Shown: positions 24,078 through 34,500 of the stretch, piece by piece | Layout: each line of letters opens with the position of its first letter | How positions within the stretch are numbered: the first letter of the stretch is position 1 | DNA from: Apostichopus japonicus | Taxonomy: Eukaryota; Echinodermata; Holothuroidea; Aspidochirotida; Stichopodidae | Length of the DNA: 64,000 nt | Assembly (NCBI RefSeq): GCF_037975245.1 | Contig: NC_092570.1 | Span: forward strand, 19,791,418-19,855,417 | Reading direction: 5' to 3' | Notes under the pieces: generated by a model | Database searches by the model: none | The model's input: the letters and a program-made list of their open reading frames with translations, nothing else | Told to the model about the DNA's origin: nothing | Position numbers and translations under genes: made by a program

Positions 24078-24177
24078 CTTTTCTTTCATAACTTGTGATT
24101 CTGTAGAGGAATGACTGCTGTCTTCATATGACCTTCCGACCTTGGCAACAAAGTCTCGCACAGTTTCACATAAAACT
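24078..24177 (-). CDS. DGKH: DGK exon: conserved linker helix
   Basis: Thirty-three codons, VLCETVRDFVAKVGRSYEDS then SHSSTESQVMKEK (window residues 408-441). VLCETV-DFVA-VG matches DGKD/DGKH closely. Acceptor is tttttttcag, donor AAG|gtgagt. It is separated from the previous exon by only 279 bp. Confidence 0.96.
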
Positions 24178-24456
24178 CTGAAAAAAATGCAAAAGTATTT
24201 CTGATGCTGTCCTTGACACAACTCAGACATTGATTTCATTTTAAACAGAGTTTGGGACATAGTGATTCCAAAACAAGGGAGACAGGTTAAACATATGAAA
24301 GACTAAACGACCAGACTTGAATATTCCAAACAGATACAAATATATATATTCTGAATTTTTTTTTTACAACTTGGCTATGGATATCTCTGCATGTGACAGA
24401 CTAATCAAGGCGTATGCTAATAAATGAGATAAACTGTCATCTAGAAAGCAACTCAC
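24178..24456 (-). other. Short intron
   Basis: A 279-base intron with a T run on the plus strand at 24357-24364. Nothing else is visible. Confidence 0.8.
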
Positions 24457-24693
24457 TCTGCAGAACTGATGACCTCCGAACTTTCACCGCACTGGAGAAT
24501 TTTTGTGAGATGGTTTGCGACAGAGTTCTCATACTCTGTTATTTCTTGCACTTTTTCAAGTTCTTCCACTCTCTCTGGGTTACCCAGTTCTGTCAGGCTC
24601 GTTTCGGGATTATGTTGCGGGGAAGCCTCCGGAGATCCGACACTGTCTGCTGACAGGGTGGCTAGGGGTGTCTCCTGGGTCCACAAACTCCAC
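24457..24693 (-). CDS. DGKH: DGK exon: linker between catalytic halves
   Basis: Finishes DR-WS (as in vertebrate DRWSVM), then a Ser/Thr/Pro-rich stretch (TPLATLSADSVGSPEASPQ) and a more conserved helix, VQEITEYENSVANHLTKILQ, ending EVISSAE (window residues 329-408). Acceptor atttcag, donor GA|gtgagt. The low-complexity part has no clear vertebrate counterpart. The insert between the two catalytic halves is diagnostic of type II DGKs. Confidence 0.95.
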
Positions 24694-24797
24694 CTGAAAT
24701 ACGAGGTAAAGGACAGGCATGCTTTAGGGCAACTAGATCTTCTTGACAGGGTAACTAATATGGCATCAATAACGAAACTCATGTATGCTTAATAGTT

Positions 24798-25106
24798 AAT
24801 AATAATAATAAAAATAAATAATATTTGCTTTTTATATAGCGCTTTATATACCAGCTTTACAGACGTAATATTACCCCTGGTCAATGATAACCTGTCCCAG
24901 AGACAATCCCTCCAGTCGGCAGCAGTTATATACTGTGCCCAATCACAAGTTACCTCACAAGTTACCATTTAAACCCTGGGTGGAGAGAGGCAAGTGAGAT
25001 AAAGCATTTTGCCCAAGGACACAACGTAATGAACTAGGCAGAAATCGAACCAGCAATCCTTGGATCACGAGTCCGACGCCTTAGCCAATTGGCCACCACG
25101 CTCTCT
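24798..25106 (-). repeat. tRNA-derived SINE with L2-like tail
   Basis: The minus strand starts with a tRNA-like head (A box TGGCCAATTGG, B box GGTTCGATTTC). It continues with a body containing gtgtccttgggcaaaatgc and cacttgcctctctccaccca, and ends with aaagcgctatataaa and an (ATT)n tail. The body and tail are of the widespread MIR/Deu type that shares a 3' end with an L2/CR1-like LINE. Class is inferred from motifs only. Confidence 0.88.
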
Positions 25107-25814
25107 AATGATATAGTGTTACTTCCCATACCCACTCCACCTGGTGTAATGTTAACACAATAATTATGGCATGCTTAAAAATACTGTACTGTACTGGAGT
25201 TGTTGCTGTCACAGCTTGTTAAGGCTAGTTTCCCAGGGGGTTTAAACATGTGGTACAGGAAGAAACTTTCATCCTATTTCCACATCCCTGCTAGGAAATA
25301 TCCTTAGGATATTTTTGAAGGATATTTACATAGGAAGTGTGTTCGTTTGTTCATGGAAATGTACTTTCTATAGGATGTATCCTTACCATTTAGCCTTCTT
25401 GTGATATTAAAGGTGATAGTTTAGAGTGGCTGTCATGAATAATTCATTATTTGTGTCTGGATCTTTATACATTAGTGTTGTATTAACAAGTGTAGTCAAT
25501 TTAATGTATTACAGAATTTTGTGGTGTTTACCAAAACTGATGTAAAAGTCCTGCACTAGTAGTGGGGAGCCAACATCCTGATAGCATGTGTAAAAGCATG
25601 CCTGAAGCTTTATGAATGCATCTGTAAACAGCCGGAAATGAGTCGCAAGTGTCTTCCCTCAAAATATGTCCACATGACAAAATATGTCCATAGAAAGAAT
25701 GTAAAATTCTTAAACAGAAATTTGCATTTGTCATTGAATTCAGGTTACACTGACATTTTAAGCCCAAAATTGCAGTTGTATTAAAGTTCAAAGACAAATT
25801 AACATCAAAATTAT

Positions 25815-27433
25815 ACAAGAGCATCAATGACGCAGTATCTCAATACTGGAAGTTCTAATTTCGATTCCTAGTTTCATATCTTTGCTCTGTCTCTACAATT
25901 ATCAATATCAATATATATAATATTTTTGGTCATATAGTTTGACGTCAATGACAACAGTCATATAAGAAGAGGCGAACAACTCGACCATATTCTTGATGCC
26001 CGCCTTGAGAAAGCTAGGCCTATCGACCTACTGTACGTTACTGTAGACTGTAGTGGTGACTACCATCAAACTGTGTACACTTCCAAGTATCAAAACAACC
26101 CACGTTTTTCCATCTCAATAATTTTGACATGAATATTTCGTGGATTTTTGACTTGGAAAAAATAATGTACAAGTAGATTACAAGTTTTTAATTGAAAGTG
26201 ATGGGTGGCCTCCTCCTCCCCTTATAGCCACCCCAGTTCCTCTCCATTTTAGTATTTTCTTTTAATTCTTTGAATATTTGATGTCAAACATCACAGGTTC
26301 AAAAGAAAGCTAAACATACTTCTTATAACCTTATAGTTATACATCTTATATCCTTATAAATAAAACATAACCTTATCCAATTTTTATAGTCTTATAAAAG
26401 TTGTGATGCTATGGCCGGCTCCTCTTTTATACATACTCCAGTGAAAATAAAATGTGATAGATTATAATTTTTGTTTTTAATTCTTTTTTTTTTGGGGGGG
26501 GGTTAAAGAAATATACCAAACAAGCTGTTAATTCATAATGATGCTTCATTCTAGAAATGCACAATATACACTCTATTCCAAATGAATAGTTGTTGTATTA
26601 TCCCATTCACATTATGTTAAATTTATGGGGTCACAGTTAAAATATAAGTTGGAAACTTAAGTTAAAATTAAAACACACAGTAAGTCAATCAAACAAACTT
26701 ACTGTACCCTGGCCCAAAACTGCCTGAACACCACCAGTACAAATTACAATGCTAATGTGGCTATTACTAAATGAAGGCCTAATGTAGGATGCACTAGGAC
26801 TAGCCTAAACTTGTAAACACAACCATGTGTATACGTAATTATACAAAAATACCTGATGGGCAATCAAACAAACTTATCATGACTCTTGCTCTGAAAAACT
26901 ACCTGAACACCAGTACAATCCTTAAATTGATATTACTAAAACCATGGAGCTATAAACAGACGAAGTCCTAATATAAATTAAATGCAGTACAGTGTGCAAT
27001 ACACTACCAGTACCAGCAGCATATCTCACAACAGTACAGAAAATTGGTCGCGAAGGTGGCCATTTTCGTATATCTAACATGTAGCTGCCATGAGTCATAG
27101 CCAATCTGCTACAAACCAGACTTGGAGGCGGGGCTTAATTATAAAAAACAAGGAAACAAACAAGTTTTGGAGCGTGTGTAAAAAAGCCTTGTTTCAACGG
27201 TTTTTCAGAGTGATTTGGCCAAATTTGGACATAAATCAGTGATAAAGTCATAGAAAGAGATACAATTCTGGAATAAAATATAGTAACTTTTGTTGGCCTA
27301 TATGATATATGCTTGCTCTGGAAATTCCAGAGAAAAAGAACTTTGTATGAAGATGCTGAAAAATTTTTAAGAGAAGAGAGAGTCCCACTTACTGTTACAA
27401 TATCTCTATACATGTAATGTATTGAGATAAAAA
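25815..27433. mobile_element. Dispersed element, copy A (1619 bp)
   Basis: Closely similar to 50041-51766 in the same orientation, from acaagagcatcaatgacgca to tgtattgagataaaaa. Near each end lies an inverted tatctcaatac (25836-25846 and its complement at 27419-27429). No coding capacity is visible. A non-autonomous DNA transposon is the best guess; the boundaries are the limits of similarity between the two copies. Confidence 0.85.
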
Positions 27434-28416
27434 TTAGAAGCAAAGAATTTGAAGAACATTATATATAACATTATATATCTTGCACAAACTAAGTCACACT
27501 GAAACAACCATAACTTGAGCTAAGATCAAAACATGCAGATGCATTTTTTGTTTTTACAAGCAATGTGGAGGACTTTTGTTTTTTTCCTACCTGAATATTT
27601 CTTTCAATGGGATATTGTAGTGGCAGGCAACGTAACATTCATGTTTTAAGGGAAAAATATTCCACCCTATTCAGTGAAAAATGCCATCTCTTAAACACCC
27701 CATCTCAACCCCATTAATCCTATCTCGAAATATGATTGATCGAATGTAACCTATTTTGATCGGCTGCACCCTCAATCCTTTCAGGGACTGGATACAGTGG
27801 GTGTTCTATGATGTCACCACTGCAGCTGTTCTTTAAAAAAAAAAATTGATACCTTTGGAATATCTGATTAGTGGCTGTCAATGTTCACTGTAGTCAGAAT
27901 TTCATCAAACTGAAACTGTTTTGGTAGAAATTTGACTTTTCTGCTCTGTGAACAAAACATTTTCAGCTGAATTGCTGCAATTCTGTTGCTACCATTCTAA
28001 ATGTTGCAAGAATGTGGTTTGGACCTAAATTTCCAGCATTTGTAAAGCGGTCAACTTCAGCGACTGGAAAATATCCCTTTAAACTGGAGAGCAATGTCCT
28101 TGCTGACAAGTAGTGAAAACATGCTGCTTCTTACCTCACATCCCTCTCTTTCTGAAATAGCAAAGATATTTATACGCATTGCAACAAAACTTTGAAATAC
28201 AGCTAATCTGCCCTTTACGTTTTATATCTATTCAATTATGGCTGGCTAAGCATTTTCTACGAGAAAAAAAATCCCTTTTTCGAATCGATGCTGGCAAGGA
28301 CAGATCTAACGCAGGCAGTCATCCCCGAGAGCCTCCGGACGTCATGGGCAGAGTCAGTCAATCAGCAGATATGCCAAAATAATATTCCGGGAAATGAGAC
28401 AGAGGCCGGTTTTTAC

Positions 28417-28556
28417 CTGTCTAACATTTTCGTGCTGGCTCTCTCCAGTTTCTCCAGAATGGCGGGTAAGATTGCATCGTCGTCGCAGGTCGTTCCCCAT
28501 CCGAGGACTCGAGCAAGATCATTTCCTGTCCCCAATGGAAGGACCCCAATTTGACA
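28417..28556 (-). CDS. DGKH: DGK exon: end of DAGKc catalytic domain
   Basis: Encodes [20 protein letters not shown], then [20 protein letters not shown] and STKMLDR (window residues 283-329). [10 protein letters not shown] is a hallmark catalytic motif of DAG kinases. Acceptor tttttcag, donor AG|gtaaaa, a weaker donor than its neighbours; phase 2 out. Confidence 0.98.
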
Positions 28557-30049
28557 CTGAAAAATTGATTAGATGATTAAAAATAGATGCCAGCGATTCA
28601 TTTGCATGACATTTCTTTATCAATATATTAAGAAGAGGGAGAAGAAACAGTAACTACGGGACCATATTCAAGTAAAAATTATCGCCGTAGATAAATTATC
28701 AAATGTATTTAAGCCAAGATTGACACATTACATGCAGTTAAACATGTTGGTTTGAGTCATCTCCAGGGTGTCAGTGGAAACGAGTCTAATTTACGACTGG
28801 TGACTCGTCACCTTGTTAACAGGCAGTCGGCTATTATTGATGTGTTTATTCATGTTTGTTTTGCCAAAGTTCAACAGAGAGAAAAACACATATCAATCAA
28901 CACATATATAAATCTTTGATATGAATCTTCCTGGATTCACAAATTTTATGTTTTTTCCTTTTTTAATTTAAAACAAAGGTCTCTTCATTTTACAATACAC
29001 CCTTTGGGGGAAATGGCGTACTTTTGTAAACATCAACAATGTAATTATTCATCCTACTATGGCACAAATCACTTAACCTCACTTTCAATTTTTACGACAT
29101 TTACAATCATCGAGTGAGACCTGTACCTGTAACTTCGGTAGAATCACATATGATGGGCAGAGAGGGCAAAAAAATATGCAAAAACAGGGGCACAAGGCTA
29201 TTGAGATGTGTTGCACACACAAGAGAGAGCTATAGAGAGAGAATAAACAGGAGAAGAAGGCTGAGGCCAGGGGAAAGGCAGTCAATAGAAAGCAAAATTG
29301 ATGACATTGTCACAAAAAAAAACGATGGTTACTGAGACGTGTCAAATAATAACTACGAACCAGAACTGTTGCCACTAGTGATAATTCATATCCCATAGAC
29401 AATGAAAGGATGTAATACATCAGGCAGGCAGGCAGGCAGGCAGGGAGTTATTTTTACGTCGCCTTAGCAACCACGACTGTGGGAGAAGCCCGCTAGGGAT
29501 TATGGATCACACCTTTTACGTTGTGTGGCTTCCAATTCAAACATTTTAACTCAAAATTTGGAATCTTTTCAATTTAGAAAATTTAAAAAATAAAGAACAA
29601 AAATAGAAATATACAGAACAGACTGATAGCCAGTTAGATAAGCACAGTATTCATTCTTTGTATGAGGGTTGTAATTTTTGTTGTTCTTGTTACGAAGTAT
29701 CTCAGTTGTTTTAGATTGAATATGCACTAGTATGCATGATATACAACTTGTACACATGCACAGTGGTGATGATATTTTTTTTGTCTCACACCATGCAATT
29801 TCATCAAAATCACCCCACTGCTGTCACCAGTTGCAAAATGGATTAAGTAAAGAATATAAGATGGTATAAATTTAGAAAAAAAACACACATCAGATTGTGA
29901 GTGTACAAAACTTTTTGGATCTAACAAGCTTAAAAGCGAGTACACCCCTGAACATTAATGAAGAGAAAAAGGAAAACAAATTTACCCATAATCACAACTT
30001 AAAGGAGGAATATCTGACACGATGATGTTACAGTAACTATCATAATTAC
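28557..30049 (-). other. Intron, simple repeat only
   Basis: A (CAGG)n run at about 29421-29443; otherwise unique-looking sequence without a supported gene. Confidence 0.65.
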
Positions 30050-30158
30050 CTGTTTATGAAGGTCCATCTTGTCGATATGAGATAACACCCAGCCGATACT
30101 GCCGTCACCACCACAGACTAGAATGCGGAATGTTGTGAAGTTTTGGAATAGCCGCAGC
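30050..30158 (-). CDS. DGKH: DGK exon: glycine-rich ATP-binding motif
   Basis: Encodes [20 protein letters not shown] then [16 protein letters not shown] (window residues 246-282). GGDGSIGW is the DAGKc nucleotide-binding signature (GGDGTVGW type) essential for catalysis in the family. Acceptor cctcgtag, donor CAG|gtaatt; phase 2 in, phase 0 out. Confidence 0.98.
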
Positions 30159-31254
30159 CTACGAGGACGATAATAAAGATGTGTGACAATTGGGAATTAC
30201 ATTAGTAGTAGAAACTCAGAAAGATTATCATGAAGAGATATTCAAGTAAAAAAGTCCCAACATTTTAAGCTTTTGCTTTAAGCTACCTTCATTTATGTCT
30301 CAGTGTTCTTTTAACAAAATTGATGAAGTTGTCTAGAAAATATATATGAAGTAATAAGTATAATGGATATCAGTAAATTGATTGAATTAATAAATTAGAT
30401 GAAATTATTTGAATGAACTTCAACCATGCTGTGGTACAAAGACCGGTGAAACTGAAGTCGATACAAATATTTCAGGTAGTTTTAATTATTAGCATATATG
30501 ATGACCATATCAGAGCAAACTGTCTGACAATGCCTTTTCATCAGTTAGAATAAATTTTGACTATTAGCCAAGATTGCCATCGTCATGGCGATTAAGAGTT
30601 AATCGTATCAACATTTTTATCAAAGTTAATTCAAGATGTTACTTTCAATTGTGCCTGTTGCTCAAACCGTTAATCCTTTATGTGATCAATCACAAAATCT
30701 GATAGAGATTAGTGAGTGGCTATTAGTGTCTACTGTAGCAGCTTACCCCATGTATGGGCCACCATTCATCAAATCAAACACTTATCTGATAAATCACAAT
30801 ATCTGATAGAGATTAGTGAGTGGCTATTAGTGTCTACTGTAGCAGCTTACCCCATGTATGGGCCACCATTCATCAAATCAAACACGATAAATCACAATAT
30901 CTGATAGAGATTAGTGAGTGGCTATTAGTGTCTACTGTAGCAGCTTACCCCATGTATGGGCCACCATTCATCAAATCAAACACGATAAATCACAATATCT
31001 GATAGAGATTAGTGAGTGGCTATTAGTGTCTACTGTAGCAGCTTACCCCATGTATGGGCCACCATTCATCAAATCAAACACTTATCTGATAAATCACAAT
31101 ATCTGATAGAGATTAGTGAGTGGCTATTAGTGTCTACTGTAGCAGCTTACCCCATGTATGGGCCACCATTCATCAAATCAAACACTTATCTGATAAATCA
31201 CAATATCTGATAGAGATTAGTGAGTGGCTATTAGTGTCTACTGTAGCAGCTTAC
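30159..31254 (-). other. Intron whose 5' half is the exon-edge array
   Basis: The first 570 bases in transcript order are the tandem array at 30685-31254; the remaining part (30159-30684) looks unique. Confidence 0.8.
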
Positions 31255-31292
31255 CCCATGTATGGGCCACCATTCATCAAATCAAACACTTG
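30685..31292. repeat. 98/104-bp array copying a catalytic exon end and its splice donor
   Basis: Six tandem units, the rightmost being the real end of exon 31255-31517. Each copy holds the last 34-36 exon bases (coding [12 protein letters not shown]), the donor gtaagc and the first intron bases. The reverse-complement donor gcttac lies at 30741, 30845, 30943, 31041, 31145 and, for the real one, 31249. Three units are 104 bp and two are 98 bp (missing ttatct). Exon-derived bases are almost invariant between copies. Plus-strand frames repeated at 98/104-bp steps are products of this array. Confidence 0.97.
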
Positions 31293-31517
31293 CACCGGGT
31301 TCAGCAGTTGTCTAAAGCGACGTAGAAACTTGACACCTTGGTTGTCCCCACTCTTAGAGTTGACAAAGACCAACAAGGGGCTACCGCAGCCGTTCTTGGA
31401 CGCCTGCCAATATCCGTCGGAGTCCATCGAATTGAGGGCCGGAGGTGGGATCAGAGAAAGACGACAGTCTCCAAGGGAGCATTTGGCTGGGAAAGAACCT
31501 TTGCACCCGATGTGTAT
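31255..31517 (-). CDS. DGKH: DGK exon: end of second C1 and start of catalytic DAGKc domain
   Basis: Starts [13 protein letters not shown], which closes the second zinc finger, then [20 protein letters not shown] and the first strand of the catalytic domain, [35 protein letters not shown] and MNGGPYMG (window residues 159-246). Acceptor ttcttcag, donor ATG GG|gtaagc (phase 2). The last 36 nt plus donor are repeated five more times downstream in the intron. If the real donor is skipped, the next in-frame codon is TAA. Confidence 0.98.
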
Positions 31518-34500
31518 CTGAAGAAATGAGTAAAGATGACAGTTTTGTAGTGGGAACTCTGGGACAGAGAGCATTGAATGTTTCTAGAGGGTATAAATGA
31601 CACTTTAAGTCATACGGGTTATTGATGGTAAATCAAACACGAGGCAAGGTTGTACGGTAGCTTCATCAGTGGTCCAAAATATACGTGTCCGGGACGTTGA
31701 AACACTGAACAACAATGTGGAGTGTATCAATAGCTTGAAAAGTGTGTTTGGGAGTAGCAGGGGCCGATACCCTCCTGCCCTTGACTTTTAAAAATTGGAG
31801 AAACATCTGCCCATAATTCCCTCTCCCATTCCCATGCCATGTGGATCGATGGTCTGATATAAAATGATTTCTTCTAGGACTATCCTGACCACTTGCAGGA
31901 GCTCACTCAGGCTAGTCACCGCCATCTCCTCCCCTCCCACCTCAACCCACCTGTCACTGATGGACACTAACCACCCTTGAAATTGTTTGAGATACAGCTG
32001 ATGCAGTGAAGGCACCAACTCAAGCATTAGTTTCAGAGTGTTTCATATTATTTTTATAGTTATCAAGTAAAACGATTTGAAAAACTACCTGAATCACAAG
32101 CACACAGTCTGAGGTCTAAGATTTTTTACTTGAATGCAAACCGTTTCAGACATTTAACGTCAATGATCAACCTAGCTATCCTTATGTAGTTTCGTGTTTG
32201 AAGTATATTATGAAGGACCAATGAAAAAAGTATGAAAATAACATTCATGAATCTGTATTTGAAATCAAGCAAAGTTTCTTGTTTGAAGGATATTTTTTGA
32301 AGGACCAGCGACAAAAGTATGTAAAACAACATTAATGAATCTTTGTCTGAGATTACACAAAGCTACTAGTAATAAAATCTGTAATACTTTGACATTTGTC
32401 TACGATTTTCATTGTAAAGGTTTTCGCACCATCTGATCAATAATCAAATACCGTTGATGGTGGATCTCCAAATGAGGATAATTGTTTCCAATAATAAGCT
32501 TCCAAGGACCAAGAATCTCATAGCTCAAAGATAGATCGATGCTAAACCTTCCAGAGATACCTTAAGGTTTAATGTTTAACCTTTTTTGATATATACTGGT
32601 TAGCCATAGTTTTTCAAGTCCTAAGACACCTCCATAAAAATGCCAAGACTACATTTCTTCGAAACAGTTTGACGTCAAACAGGCTTTAAAGGACGACTAG
32701 TGAAATTAAACAATAAATAAATAAATAAATATTACTAGTAATCATCATGAATCATGTTATTTTGTCATTGTTACATCTCTGTTGACCTTGTGTTGCTTAT
32801 TGTGTGCAGGTTATGTGAAGATGTAAGCTTCCGGAATTGTCTTGTCATTCAAATGTAATGAAACAAATACTAGTTCTCACATACAGTAGTCTATCTTAGC
32901 CGAACTAATATAATCTTGGTAACTCCCATGGCATGGGTACATTTTCAAAGGGTATGCATGGTAAGTAGCCCTAGAATTCACAATTTCAACCATTTGCTAG
33001 TGCTCACAAAAATCTACTGCCTAACATCACATTCGTACTGCTAGTTCCCTGAAATTAGCAGCCCAAATATATTTACCGATAGCCTGTTAATAAGCAGTAA
33101 AGAACATCAGGTTTATGTAAGGTACAGAGAACTCCCACTCATCATACATGTGTTATATTGTTTATCGGCATAAAGATGCAAGGGCCTTTTTTTCTTGCCT
33201 GCAGCCAAACAGCAAAATCCACAGGCATTAAGCCGGTAAATAGCTTGTATTTTGAGGCCTGCAGGGTATAAGCTCAACATGAAGCTTATAAAAGCAGGGA
33301 TATACAAAACATAATTTTTCACAGGAGAAAATCAAAAGATGATTTAATATTCAAACACTTCTGCAAAATCATCTCCTAATTAGATTTTACCTGGTATAGG
33401 ATTTAATACCAATACCAGCACAATTGTTCTTGCTTGTGCCTATCGTAAAGAATGAAGAAATCTTTATCAACTTGTTTCTCTATATTCATATTTGTGTTGG
33501 GAGATACACAGTAGAACAGTGACATTTTGTTACACTCATGATTTTCAGATGGAACTCCACCTTTTCGTAATTTAACAAGACAAGAATAGCAAATTTACAC
33601 ACTGAAACAACACCATTATATTGAAGATATTTTTCATGAATAACTGTCACACTGACCAATGAATGAGTTTCAAACAAAAAAACTATCAAAATGGGTCAAA
33701 TAGTTATTAACGCATAGCAAAATAACCAATTGTAACAGTTTAATAAAATAAAAAAATTATTACAAGACTTCATCAGGTAATAATTATAAAAAAATGTAAG
33801 CATCAAATGCTTAAATACTCTACCGTGGTACGTTTCACTGTATTGCTTGGAAACATTGCTTTTGTATTTCTTGCACATGCAGCCCCACCAGTCAATAAGC
33901 CCATATTATCAGTAAGACCAAGGGTATACATATTCTGTAAAAGAGTTGCGGTTTCGGTTTCTGTTTAGAAAAAAAACTAGTAGACATGGTTGAGGTATTA
34001 CACGACAGTTGTGTCTCTATAATAATACAACCAGCCCCCCCCCAAAAAAAAAAAATCAATTTTGTTTGCTTGCGTGACAGAGAAATATTATGCTCTAAAA
34101 TGCAACCAGCACATTTCTTCAAGTACTACAACAGTAAATAGAAACTGAATACTTAACCCACAGAAATTCATGCCATATCACTTGGAAGGAATTAATTTGT
34201 CATCAGCTAAACTTGTTTACATACTTTCTGCATAAACATTCTTCCGACTGTAGTATTTTGTGAAGTTCAACTGGTGAGGCCTTCACCTTTCTCAACAATT
34301 AATTCCCAAAATTTCTTCTTCCCCCCTTCCCCCCCCCCCCCTCTTTTCCTTGATGGCAATTTTTATATTTGTTTTAATTATGGGTCATGTTACTTTATAA
34401 TTTTACTTCAATCATTCTTCATGTGTGTACCTCACAACATGTTTTCATTTTACTTTATTTTTAACTTGTTTTCATATCAGATGACACATCCATAGCATTT

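Larger units (their letters stand above)
24694..28416 (-). other. Intron with SINE and 1.6-kb element copy A
   Basis: Contains the SINE at 24798-25106 and element copy A at 25815-27433. The stretches 25107-25814 and 27434-28416 look unique. Confidence 0.75.

Noticed and set aside
26922-27104. Minus-strand frames shared by the two 1.6-kb elements (also 51163-51348)
   Set aside because: Similarity follows from element duplication; the frame diverges and has no known domain.
30716-31521. Series of plus-strand frames repeating [19 protein letters not shown]
   Set aside because: They are the antisense of the 98/104-bp exon-edge array and of exon 31255-31517; the repeated frame follows from the repeat period.
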